Positions 1 through 22,600 of a DNA stretch of 64,000 bases are shown one piece after another. A program made the translations under genes and the position numbers. The notes beneath the pieces were generated by a model. It saw only the letters and a program-made list of their open reading frames with translations, was not told the DNA's origin and searched no databases. The stretch's first letter is position 1, and each line of letters opens with the position of its first letter. Origin of the DNA: Litoditis marina (Eukaryota > Nematoda > Chromadorea > Rhabditida > Rhabditidae); assembly GCA_964036275.1 (NCBI GenBank), contig OZ038436.1:18999904-19063903 (forward strand), read 5' to 3'.

Positions 1-197
1 TGAAATGAGTATAGTTGTTGCTTTTTTTGTATTTCACTGTACTAGAAGAGTCAAAAAGTTTTGGACCAATTTCTCGTCGTCTTCAATATTCCAGCCCCGC
101 TCTTCGGTTGCAGGATGTCAATAATTGGAGGAGAGGAGAACATCAAAATATTAAGTTCGAAAAACGTCACATCTCATATTACAGTCCCGACGAAAAA
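1..197. other. left-edge flank without an assigned gene
   Basis: This is the sequence downstream of the stop codon of the leftmost minus-strand gene. One short plus-strand ORF runs through it, but it has no splice context or recognisable similarity. I see no RNA gene. Confidence 0.4.
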
Positions 198-526
198 TTA
201 AATAACCCAAACTAACTCGGTGAGGAATCGGTTGGTCAGCTCGTTATCCGGGAAAACATTTGTGACGATGGTACGGCGAACCTCGGCATCCTTCTTGTAT
301 TCAGCGGCGACCTGCAAAAATCGAAATGTTACAAAACAAATGGATGGTTCTATATACATACACACAGAAATATCCTTGTAGAGAAAGAGAGATTGAGAGT
401 CAGAGAAGTAGAGGCACACAGATAGAGACAGGCAGAAGGACAGACAGACATTACAGAGAGAGGGACAGACAGACATGAGAGAGTGATGGAGAGGGAAATG
501 GAGAAAGAGAGAGAGAGGGGGGGGGG

Positions 527-577
<51 letters not shown>

Positions 578-1388
578 TAGCCATGCTTGGTTATGCTAGA
601 TGTAGAGATAGGGAAGAAGGAGAGGGAGAGATATACTATGAAACCATGCGTATTGATTGCATCCCGGTTGCTCCAATCGAACAAGTAAGTACACTAATGA
701 AACCGTACCTCCGCTGGTCCAATTTTGAAGCTGGACGCGAGGACGGTGACGGCTAGTTGAGACCAGCAGAACTCCTGGTACTTGCCGGAAACTTCTTCAA
801 CACAACTAGCGGCCTTCGAGATACTGCCAGAAACCTGAAAATTACGTATAGAGGCAGTATGTAGTTTGACGTGTACGCAGCATATATCTGTAGGTTATAC
901 GGCAACAAAACCCGATCAAACTACAAAAAAAACAGTACAAAATATGTGGTTGAAACTGGTAATTTCGAGCGATGTCTACAACTTGTTCCGTTCAAAGATT
1001 CGCTGTCTGAAAATCTCGCTGTTTTACATGCTTAAAGCAGGACGATTGTGTGGACCAATCCCGTGTCAGCGGTCCTTTAAACTGCAATTGAAAAATGTAT
1101 TGCAGTTTAAAGAACTGAAGCGTTGTGATTGGACCACAAAATCGTACTTCATTAATTTCGATGTCTTCTTGGAAACTTCTCAAAATACCGTCATGTGCGG
1201 AAAAAAAAACACTTCGATTTGGTACCTAGTGTCTTCATCAAATAGCTTTGCTATTTGGAAGTATCAAATAGAAATTTGTGAAAAACGCACAAGTCCAGCC
1301 GATTTGGAAACTTTCAAGGCGAAAAGAACGGCCACCACGACCAAGGCTCCGTTGAAAGCAGCAGATATGAATCCAGTGAATATGAGAA
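198..1388 (-). CDS. 3' exons of an unrecognised protein, possibly with one membrane segment (partial)
   Basis: Two terminal exons are well supported: 834-709 and 311-198. Both are flanked by TTTCAG/TTTGCAG acceptors and a GTACGG donor, both are in phase 0, and they end at TAA (198-200). They encode a polar tail rich in Lys, Glu and Ala (SGSISKAASC..., AAEYKKDAEVRR..., ending LTELVWVI). A likely upstream exon is 1388-1312 (acceptor CCTTTTTAG, phase-compatible donor GTTTCC), which would encode a hydrophobic stretch around FISAAFNGALVVVAVLFAL, consistent with a transmembrane helix. The start codon and 5' exons were not found and may lie in 1400-2700. I do not recognise the family. The intron between the last two exons carries a GA microsatellite. 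The two last exons are real-looking coding sequence; the membrane exon is less certain. Confidence 0.5.
440..580 (+). repeat. GA-rich microsatellite with a short G run
   Basis: Imperfect (GA)n and (CAGA)n sequence, with a run of ten G at about 518-527, inside an intron of the leftmost minus-strand gene. The Ser/Leu-rich ORFs predicted opposite it are repeat artefacts. Confidence 0.9.
860..927. repeat. short TIR element, TTGTAGTTTGATC family
   Basis: Left end TGTAGTTTGAC and right end GATCAAACTACA are inverted copies about 68 bp apart. The same termini occur at many other places in the window. Confidence 0.6.
1031..1154. mobile_element. MITE copy 1 (about 124 bp, TTAA ends)
   Basis: The ends are inverted copies built on TTAAAG..GGACGATT.TGTGGACC. 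The interior holds AAACTGCAATTGAAAAAT and a further inverted arm (TTGCAGTTTAAAG). The sequence is closely similar over its whole length to 21562-21685. TTAA at the ends suggests TTAA-targeting (piggyBac-like) mobilisation, which is an inference. Confidence 0.75.
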
Positions 1389-2721
1389 CTAAAAAGGAAC
1401 AAAAAATACTGATAATGACAAATACCAACCTCAACCAATAATAGCAATCTTTTTTCTATCTAACATCTCAAAAAGACGATTTGACTACGAATAAGCAATA
1501 TCATTGCATTAATCCAGATCAATGTATGCTTTGGCCCTATTGGGTGGTTTGGCAGTAGTTATAAAACTTTTGCTGTGGAAAACACATTCTCTAGGATGGC
1601 TTTAGAGAAAAGAAACATCTGGGGTCATGCTGTTCCGATCTGATGTATTTGTAGTTTGTTCCTGGTGCGTTTCGAGCAAGGTTTTGAGAGTTGATCTGTG
1701 TGTCAGTATCAAACTACAACACATTATGGAGTTCTTTTGATACTTATATAGTAGTAGAATCACCTAATGAAAAGCTGGAGTAACACTTGAGCAATACTTA
1801 CTGCACATGACAAGACCGTTTGTGGGATAGACTTGGATAGAAATGAGGAATGAAACTCGGAGAAATCACTCTGGTTAACGAAGAACACGTGGGAAAAGTG
1901 AAAGATTGAAAACAAGAGTACACGTTATTGCCGTGGAAAGTTGACACGGCTGCGATTGAGAACACAGGGTCATAAACCTCTCAAATTTGATCCATTTTTG
2001 TCTCTTCTGAAACTTGTTATTCTGCATAAAAGAGTTACAGTACCCTGAAATTTGCTAAAGGCAAGAAACTTCTTCTGAAATTACAGCTACATGGAAATTG
2101 CGGTAAGAAGGAGGAAAAAGTTGAAGACTTAATTGCTGTTCAACATATGAACTATTACTACAGTCCCACTAGCATAGTATACTCATTTTTCGAAAACAAA
2201 ACTAAATACTTTATATCAAAACGAATGAACAAATACATAACAGCGTTTCCATCACTGCTGCCTACACCAGTGAATAAGGCTAGCGGAAGAAAGCAAAGAA
2301 AACGTGTTGAGTACAGCAAATGCAGCAACAAGACCAATAAGACAACAAAATAAATGACCTAGAAAGCAGACTATATATATGAACACCGCGTAAATACATA
2401 TATTTATAGGTGGTATGTACGTGCAGAAGTACCGTATTCTATGTCACATTATAGTTTGCACAACTGCAATTGATATGATATTTAGACCTTATAGACACAC
2501 ATTTACATGATTGTAGAATACAATTTACTTTTTTATGCACAAATGTAAATGTAAAAAAACAATTTTCCCAATCAGATTCTGAACGCCTGCTTCATGTGAA
2601 TGCATGTCTCAACTGCAACAACTAGGTACAACGTTCAAATGAAAAAGCACAGTTGTTGAACTGTATTACAGAATAATAATATGAATAATGATGCAATTGA
2701 GAACCCCATCCTTGACCCAGT
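1389..2721. other. intergenic or intronic DNA between the leftmost gene and btbd-10
   Basis: AT-rich DNA with no exon I can defend. It contains one short TIR element at about 1649-1719 (TTGTAGTTTG ... AGTATCAAACTACAA). Unidentified 5' exons of the leftmost gene may lie here. Confidence 0.5.
1649..1719. repeat. short TIR element, TTGTAGTTTGATC family
   Basis: Left end TTGTAGTTTGTTC and right end TATCAAACTACAAC, about 71 bp apart. Confidence 0.6.
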
Positions 2722-13943
<11,222 letters not shown>

Positions 13944-13948
13944 GACTT

Positions 13949-13955
13949 CTGAAAA
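13949..13955 (-). promoter_or_regulatory. candidate spliced-leader acceptor of btbd-10
   Basis: On the minus strand the sequence reads TTTTCAG followed by AAGTC and the start ATG. This is the nematode 3' splice-site consensus directly before a start codon with no exon upstream, as expected for trans-splicing. Not proven without RNA. Confidence 0.6.
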
Positions 13956-14023
13956 CGCCAATAAGATCAGGTTATGGGTCAAAGTTGAAAGTTCAAACCA
14001 AATTTGATAGAATTCATCGAGAA

Positions 14024-14086
14024 TCAACTTGTTCTCGAGTTATATCGTATTCAACTTGTTCTCGAGTTATATCGTATTCAACTTGT
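14024..14086. repeat. 27-bp tandem duplication
   Basis: TCAACTTGTTCTCGAGTTAT plus ATCGTAT is present twice in tandem (14024-14050 and 14051-14077), with a partial third copy, just upstream of btbd-10. Confidence 0.95.
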
Positions 14087-15244
14087 GTATTTTCTAATGT
14101 TACAGGTTGCAGAGTTTCTGAGAGAGAAAAATACTTATTGGGGGAAATGTCAGACGTCGCAGGGCAAAGCACACAGGTAAAAACTGATAGTTATATTTGA
14201 TATATCACTGAATATCAGCTGGTGATCAGAGAATTCGAAAAATGAAACAAACACTCTGATAAGGCTGTCAGCAACGTACGGATTCTAAATTTAGAAGAAA
14301 ACTTTTTAATGACAAATTTAAACCCCGCAGTATTCCGTTCCTGGATCACATTATTAATTGCACAAACCAGTGTCAGTTACCAACATGAAACCCGTTGAGG
14401 TGCCCTTTATTCTTCAAAGTTTCCTGCGGATATTTGCAAGAGAACTTGTCTATTTATTGTTACTTCCGTTCGTAACTATGAAGACATTTTCACGATTTTT
14501 AAACTAAACATTCTCGTTCCATTGATAATGAACACAAGAAAGGTATGTAAACATTTCAAATGAACTAACCTGTAGCGGAAGAACCTCTTTCAAAATCCAA
14601 CCAACGAATAAGAATGGACAATTATCAAAGGAATAACAGGAAAATCAACCAAGAACTGAAAAAAAAACAGAAATTTGTACAATTATTACAATATTATGAA
14701 CGTCTCTGATAAAATAAACACAATATCTTCTTGATTATATGAAAAAAGTGATTGGAAATAATGAAATGAACGGCTCAAAACTGAGATCAATTAAAGAAAA
14801 GGGGCGGCCCAGAGCGGGTCATGCATGCCAGATGCGGCGCGGAACAGTGTAAAAAGCGGGCGATAGTCACAATCCTGACAGATAATGTGTCTTACAGTAA
14901 GTAATCGTGAAGTAAAGACGAGATTTATGGCGAATGATTGCTTTCCATCGTTTGCTGACCCAAAATTTGAAGTCGAATATCATATTTTTTCGAGATCTAT
15001 GAAGACTGACTGTTCATAAATTTTTATATGGGATTGTGAGATAAAACAATGACAGAGAAATGAGAAATAGCGTACACATAAGAAGTACATTAATTTTCAC
15101 TATTCTGTGACTCACCTTGGCCTTTACCAATCGTATAACTAACTCTTGTCAGAAAGAACAATCGAAACATTTGGTGATTTTTCCCGGAAGATCATTAGGT
15201 ATTGTTGACCTCTTACAATCTTTCACTGATCAAGAGATCGGGAA

Positions 15245-15493
15245 CTTTTTACCCCCCACCTTTCTGAATTTGTATTGCGTTTGGGGAATTGTAGTTTGGC
15301 CGCCCCCCCCCCCCACCGGGGGTGATAATTCGATTTATTACCTGCAATACAAAACTTTGAGGGTGGGGGGTAAAAAGTGACCCCCCTGCCCCCCTCTCCT
15401 AGATTTTCAGGTTTTAGCTTGGGTGGGGGGGGGGGGGGGTTGAAGTGCTACGGGGGGGGGGGGACCCAACTAAAGCGGGGGGGGGGGGGGGAA
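15245..15493. repeat. cluster of poly-C and poly-G tracts
   Basis: One poly-C run of about 13 (15302-15314) and three long G runs (about 15423-15439, 15452-15463, 15478-15491) lie within 250 bp, with shorter inverted pairs such as TTTTTACCCCCCACC and GGTGGGGGGTAAAAA. The G runs are strong G-quadruplex candidates and are also prone to sequencing error in length. Confidence 0.9.
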
Positions 15494-15595
15494 TACTTCA
15501 ATTTTCCCAAGAGCTCTATTTGAAACCCGAGCTGCAAAATATTCAAGTTAGACCAACAAAACGTGAGAAGTGCAACGATAGGAATGACGTAGAAG

Positions 15596-15807
15596 ATGAT
15601 TGGACTTCTTAATTTGTGCTTTCTCTTGTTCGCTACCGGTTGGGTGCATATTATGAGCATTGCAAATTTGAATCTCAACGAGTTTCTCTCAATTATTCGG
15701 AATACAATAGCTGAAGAGGTGGCTGCACAGTTCCGATTACATTCACAGGGTCGTCAGAGAGATATCGTGCCCGAACCAGCTGCAGGGAGCAACGAGCAGG
15801 AAAAGCA
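15596..15807 (+). CDS. lone coding-like exon upstream of knl-1
   Basis: An ATG-initiated exon of about 71 codons that ends at a CAG/GTTCTT donor. It has two possible starts, one giving a hydrophobic N-terminus (LLNLCFLLFATGW) and a second at 15655 giving MSIANLNLNEFLSIIRN. The rest is polar (TIAEEVAAQFRLHSQGRQRD, GSNEQEKQ). Joining it to the acceptor at 16637 keeps frame with the knl-1 start codon, so it could be an N-terminal extension of KNL-1. It could also be a separate small gene, or chance. Human KNL1 has its SILK motif near the N-terminus, which favours the downstream ATG as the usual start. Confidence 0.35.
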
Positions 15808-16643
15808 GGTTCTTGTTTCTCATACTAGTACCTCCACTAAGCTAACCTATTCCACTTGTTACTACTTGTATCCATGGTTTTCAAAATATCATTTTCATGC
15901 GTAATCAAGTACAACTCAAACGAACAATCAACTACATAAATGTCACAATGTAGGTCCTCTGATTGTGATAACTCTTTCTGTTGTATTTTGACCATCTGGT
16001 ATCTATTGATTTTGGGCGAGCCGTTCTCAACAGGTCCTTCCTCCTTTTCTGGCTAGTTCAGTGTGGTGGTAGTGGGCCGATACGCCTGTTTTATCTCTCC
16101 CTTTATTAAAATAATCACACTTCTCTAACAAAGTTTACAATACTAACTTTCCAAAACTTTCTCGACTGGTATCTTTAATGGTCTCTGTGTTTGAAAAGCT
16201 TGCGAACTCGGACCTTTTGCTAATAGGGCAGTTTCGTGTAAGTATATTTTGGCTGGAATTGATGGTGACATCGAACAAAACCCAAAAAGCCATACGGTTA
16301 GTATTCGATATTGAGGAAGTGAGAAAAATTACAACAATTAGAAATGAACAAGCGAAAAAGCCCTCATTGAATCAACTTTGTTCCCTTGTCTAGTTCGCTG
16401 AATTACTAAGGAAAACATACACCCTGCTTCACGCTTATGTGCAACCTGTAATTTTACTTGTGAGGAACCTGTCGGCAAGTGCGCTCTATTGCACAAGCGC
16501 GCGAACATCGTTTATTCAAACGGCGTCTGTTGGAATTTTTTTAAAGTTAATTTAATTTGTTGTTTCTATTCTTCATGAATTTAAATTCAAGTTGTTCATT
16601 TCAATTTCTGTTTCTCAATTATCTTGTTGTTTTCCAGGAAGTT

Positions 16644-19600
16644 ATGTCGTTACCTCCCACGGCTAAACATCCAAAACGACGCACTTCGGTTAGTTTATTT
16701 TTTTATTATGATGCCTATAGAGTTATAGCAGCTTTTATGAACTTAGTTTCGTTTTCGTCATCTAAAGTATTTTTTCAAATGAGTACTCGTTTCCGAGGAG
16801 GTAATATCTAGCGTTTGAAAGCGAAGACGCAATTTCGTTATGATGAAACTGTAATCGAGACACAGTGATTTCAATCAAAAATCGGTTTTAGATCCTTAAA
16901 CAGCGACAAGAGCTTAATGTTCAATTAGAAGAAGTGGAGGAAATCGAAGAGTCCAAGGTACTCACGACCAAGCAGCGGCGAGTCAGCTTCCGGAATGTCA
17001 AAACTGTTCAGTGAGTCTTGTTTTCAGCTTGGATGTGCATTGTGCGGGAGCTTCATATTTTGAAATCATATTTTTCTTTTTGCTGTCAATTTTCCTGTTC
17101 TTAATGTTTAAATTTGAGTCTGTAGCCGATAATACACATCTATCTCATAATGTCTTTCCATTCTGAACGAACTTGATAAGATGATAAGGTTTCTTACGAA
17201 ATAACAAGTAGCTCAAATACCTGAATGTTTTTGATTCCATGGTCATTCACAAACCTGCTTCCAGATCATACGCCAAGGACAACATTGAACTCCTTGATGG
17301 CTCTCCTACGAAGCAAAAGATCAATGAAACCATGGGGTCTGATGGCGTTCTAACGTAAGATTCGCTGGTATTTTCATGATTTTTGTCTTAGACTACACCA
17401 TTGGATTAGAAAACCTCAAAACAATAGAAATTAGATTATTTAATATCCATGTTTTGCAATTTTTCTCATTTTCAGACCTGGCCGTGTAAGTGTAGCAAGT
17501 GGAGGTTCTATGGGCGATTTCTCCAAGACCATGAGTTCCACAGCACATTTTGACGGCCCAGGTAATCTTTATCGTTTTACCAGGACAGCTTGATTGTTAG
17601 TTAGTTCGTTAGAGAAACCCACAAAAAACCGAAAACCTTATTTTTGATGCAATTTGTTTGTGGTTTACTCAAAAAATACGTTCTTTGGACTGGTCTGATC
17701 TTATTTCAAAAATCAATTATTTGGGGGTTGTCAGTTGTCAGATCCTATTGATCTGTAGTTTAGGTACAAGAAAGCTTAGACGATCCGATAATTCGATCAT
17801 TTCCTCTGATTTTATAGCGCCCCAAGGTGTTTAACTGACTTCCGGGGGAGTTGGGTTGGCTGTACTTTTTGCGGTTTTCGGTGAGTCTCCTTATTTGAGG
17901 AGTATTCGTGCATTCGAGGAAACAACATAGGTTCGTAGGTTGCCTACGTACTACGCATGTTTATTATAAGCGTAATTGCGTAATTGACCAGTTTCAGAGG
18001 AAGTTCCCGAGCCACCGACCACCCTTTTCGCCAATACCACTGACTACCGTGCGCAGGACATGTCGTTGAACAGTACTGCGGCCGAGAAAGATTCGCCCAC
18101 TAGTCAGTTTTGCTGAAATCAGCCCTTTCTTGGGTATTTCGTCCGAGAGTTGCCTAGTTTCCAGTTCAATTATCTGGAACTATGATTTTGGTGTCAGGTT
18201 CTTCCCGGTTACCTATAAAACGAAGGGTATCATTTTCGGTTAGGTTACCAGAAAACCGGTTAGATAAATAATAGGTCTGCTCTTGAATGAAATCACGCAA
18301 ATGATTTAAACCAACGTTATCATTTTTATTTAGCAATCAGCCGTTGATTCTGTTCTGATGAAGAGCCGGTATATTATTCCAGGTGCTGACAATACCCTGC
18401 AGATTTTCGAGCGTGCCTCGAATGCCAACCACAGTGTAGCAGATTGTGATGTCCTGATGGATATCTCGCACAACAATCAAACGAGTTCCGGAGATATGGA
18501 CATCTCAGTGGCCAATTCCACCGCCCTCACCATGAATTCTACTGTCAACGATACGGTGAGGAAATGAGATGAACATGCCTTTAAAAAATGCCCTGTAATA
18601 TGTTCATAGCTCATAAATGTCTAGATTCTCGAATTTTACCCAATTCACAATCAGTTTAAGTCACCGATATTGTATTAATAAAACTCATTGTTTGTCATTT
18701 TCAAGCGTTTTCGCTCGAGCGGTACTTTGAGCATTTTGCATAACAGCATTATATCATCCGGCCCTAGCAGTTTTGATTCAAATGCGTAGGTTAGTTGACC
18801 GACATGAGAAATGAGCTGTTTACCTGTGTTTGTGAGTCGGCTACGTTTAAATAAACGAAAAACGTTATAAATTTTAGTTTCAAGTGTTATTTGCTGTTGT
18901 CATGGTTCGGTTTAATTCGAAATTGTCTACATTTTTAGATTACAATGTTTGGAGGAGCACAAAATCAAGGACGGGCGCCCGCGGATGTCAGCCAAAGAGT
19001 ACGTCGTTTAGGTTTTGTGGTTGCATATTTCAAGACAAATAATTGTATTTACGAATTAAGGTCATTGGAATCATTCTACATTTCTAAGTTAATTGGGTTT
19101 TTTTTAGATGCGCGAAAAAGATTCTGTGATGAATGATGACACTATGATGATGTTCCGTCCTCCTCAACATGGCTTTATGGTCAGTTTAACCTTATTGCCT
19201 TTCTAGAAAGACTCGTTAAACTTTTTTAATATCTTGTTAAGCTCTTCATGCTAATTACTGTTTCGTATAAGCAAAAAATACATTGAACTTCATCCCGTTT
19301 AAATGATCGTATGGTGGTAAAAAAAGAGGAGTAGTAGAAGTGTGTAAAATTTTTAATGTATGTAGGTAAAATAAAAGATAAGAAAAACTTAGAAATCACC
19401 TGGGCATTCACGGCTTTATACCGTTAGGAACCCTTATCATTAGATTCCCAGTCAACCCTAAAGTTGAGAAAATTCCGGGCGTTATTCGTTATATCGTTAG
19501 GGGCCCTCATCATTAGATTCTCAGTCAACCATAAAGTTAAGAAAAAGTTCTCCACATGTTTTCTCAATTCAATATTTCCAGAACGTTTCGTCGTATTCGA

Positions 19601-22600
19601 CGAGATCTGTGATGGCCGATTTGTCCGGTCGTGCTACCATGAACAATACCCTCACTGACGCCGACGGGACCATGAACGAGGACACCATGATGATGTTTGG
19701 GGCTGGAAAGGTCAGTTGCAATTCGCAATGGTGATTATCACACCAGAATGTGGTACTGTCGTATGAAAAGTGTTTTTAATGGAAATTCATTGTTTCTTAC
19801 CAAAAGTACTCAAATTTTCATGGTATTGTTTGGCAAAGACCCCGTTTTCGATTTTTCTCGCCTTCTCCCTGAACGATGTTCCGAGTGGAATTGAAATATT
19901 TCTTCTGGGCAACTATCCGTCATAGCGTATTTTTTTGTTGACCCACGTTCCCTTCCAAAAAGTGCTTAGGATTAGGATTCGAAAAGATGGAATGGGTGTG
20001 TTCATATGATTTTTCGTTTTATGTAGAATACTTTTATCGTGTTTCAGAAACCTTCGAAAGTAGATACATCGTTGATTGCTCAACACCAGGCAGCTCCCGA
20101 GGGGGACAATACTATCAATGATACTATGATGATGTTCCAGGCTAACGGGGTGAGCTGAGCGCTTTCATTAAGGTTTTCTCATGAGTAATTTCAAGACTCA
20201 TCATACATTTTGCATTACTTTTCGAAAGCCGTCTCTTATGATGGCTTCCAGGTTCAGGATAATTTGGCTGTTTCATAAGGGTAGGAGTGCATTTTGATGT
20301 GTTTGGTTCGACGCAAGTTCTCTTATGAAGTAGAACAGATGGAAAGGCTGTTCTCTTGTGTGTTTTTTGCTATTTTCAAATAGATTTCCACAGTTAGATA
20401 ACAATGATAGTCAGATTGTACGTTTCAGCAGCAGTGTACAGTAATTATATTTATGTTTTACTGAAAATGTTTCTCCCATGTTCATTAACCCTTGAAAAAT
20501 ATTCCAGGCCAACACATCCGTCGGAAATGCGGAGCGAACCATTCTGGGTGGAGATATGAGCATGGACGAGGGAAATTGTACAGCAGCACGTGGTCTGATT
20601 CTTCAGGGCGGAAAGAAAATGAGCGATATACCCGAAAGGTGGGGAAACTCTTGTTTTTCATAGCCGGGTAGTTTTCGGGCTTACTTGGAGAGTTCCGGTT
20701 TTGACAAACTTGCAAGTGTGATGTACAATACGATGCAATCATTTTCTTGTGGACTGTTCTGTCTTAATTTTCCAGCTCGAAGCAATATTTAATACTAAGC
20801 CCCAGTAAAGTTGTCCGAATAGACAGAAAAAAAGGTGAACGGGCTATTTTTTTCAACAAAAACAAGAGCAGTTTTCTAGTGTTTGAGTCTCAAAACTAAC
20901 TACTTTTTGTTGCATATTCGGACCTCACGGGTGTGTGATACTAATAGTTTCTTACTCTCTTTGTAATAATTGATTATTGGGAGTGTTTGCTCATTTACAG
21001 GACGGAGAATACGGATATGTCTGTCGATGCGGTGGAAATGTCTCTCTGTTCTCCCGCGGCCGATATGTCCATATCGAATAGCAGAGTGAGACACGTGCCA
21101 GCTCCGGGTTCAGCTGTAAAGGTAGGAACGTACACAAATTAGGTGTGACTGATCTACAAAAAGGAAATTTTTTTTCATATCTAAACACGTAAAAAACATG
21201 ATTTTGCATCAAAAAATGACAAATCTTCCCGATATTAGCGAAAAGGGAGTCCGTTTTATGGAGCCTTTGAACAACTTTACTGGAGTATGGGTAGGAATAA
21301 CTCGTTCACCCGTCCTTTAACCCGACTGGAGATGTGGTGAAAAGTTCCACCCCCCCCCCCCCCCCCTTCCATGAATGTAGGGGTGATTTCATTTCTCGAA
21401 CTGGGAAAGAGATTTTGTCAGATACAAAGAATTGTCTGCCGCTCCTGTCAACGGTAAAATAAGATGTAAATTTAACCATTTTTTCAGACTTCTGCTCGAC
21501 TGGGCGGAACAATGGTAGTTTCATCGGACAACAGCCAACGCAGCCCTGTCAATAAAGTAAGTTAAAGAAGGACGATTATGTGGACCAATCCCGTGACATC
21601 GGTCCTTTAAACTGCAATTGAAAAATATATTGCGGTTTAAAGGACTGAAGCGTTGCGATTGGACCACATAATCGTCTTTCTTTAATTAAAGATACAGCTA
21701 AGAGATGACTACTTGTTTGTCGAGCGATAAAAACAACGGACTACTTTTTTTCAGCTTAGTCAGACCTTACTGGTGTATGGCTAGCCTTTTACTTATCTCA
21801 AATCGAATCAAAAGTCATTTCATTCTTTTATAATGTTATGAAATGTTGATTTAAGAAATTACACAATCTTTTTCTGATTTTCAGAGTTTGTTAAGATGGC
21901 CTAACGATGAAGGATAATATCTTCTTATTCCAAATGGCGTTTGATTAATATGTTAATTTTAGTCTCGGGACTTCTCAATGCGCGAGAGACAGAGCGATGC
22001 CTCGACAGCTCCGCAGTCGTCGAACTCAAGCAGAATGGAGGTATCAGGAAGAGAAACGTTCACTGAGGTAGAATTTTAAATAGTTCTGACTACTTTCATC
22101 ATCCCACGCTGTGTTATCAATTTTCTCAAAACAGTGTTTTAGTGTAAAAATAAATTTTCAAGTACTCATGTACATGAACTTTCATAATATCACAAAAAAA
22201 TAATTTTTCTCAGTAAAGGGGGGCCAGTTTCAACTTATGGCAATTGAGCACAAGGCCGTCAACAGTATCAACAGTATGCAAATCAAGCCTTTACGGAGTT
22301 TGTTGTCTGATGTTACTGTGTTTGTATTTTGATCGGAATATGTAACTATGGCTATAACTATATTAAGTTCGAACTACAACGAAGATTTGGTCTCACCCTA
22401 TAATCGTAATTTGTTTCCAGAGCCTGCACCATAGTCGAGGCAGCCTCGAGTCTCCCATGGCTGTCGACAAGAAACGATCTCGTCTCAGCGAAGTTCAGGC
22501 CGTCGAAGAAAGAAGAAGAATGTCTGTCATGTCAAACATGAACATGGTAGGTCAAACGTCACGTTTCAGGGGTTATTGGCGCACTTCGGTATTCTTCGAC

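Larger units (their letters stand above)
13956..15595. other. intergenic region between btbd-10 and the knl-1 side
   Basis: Shared upstream region of the divergent btbd-10 and knl-1 transcription units. It holds the 27-bp tandem duplication and a poly-G/poly-C cluster. No coding exon seen. Confidence 0.6.

Noticed and set aside
198..684. Ser/Leu-rich ORFs on the minus strand
   Set aside because: Most of their length is the translated CT/GA microsatellite; only the splice-flanked ends are coding.
866..1441. 191-codon plus-strand ORF
   Set aside because: It runs through a short TIR element and a MITE and is opposite the likely minus-strand membrane exon; no splice sites or similarity.
18708..18786. 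Extra knl-1 exon (RFRSSGTLSILHNSIISSG)
   Set aside because: It has an acceptor-like AG and a GTAGGT donor, but including it puts the next exon out of frame.
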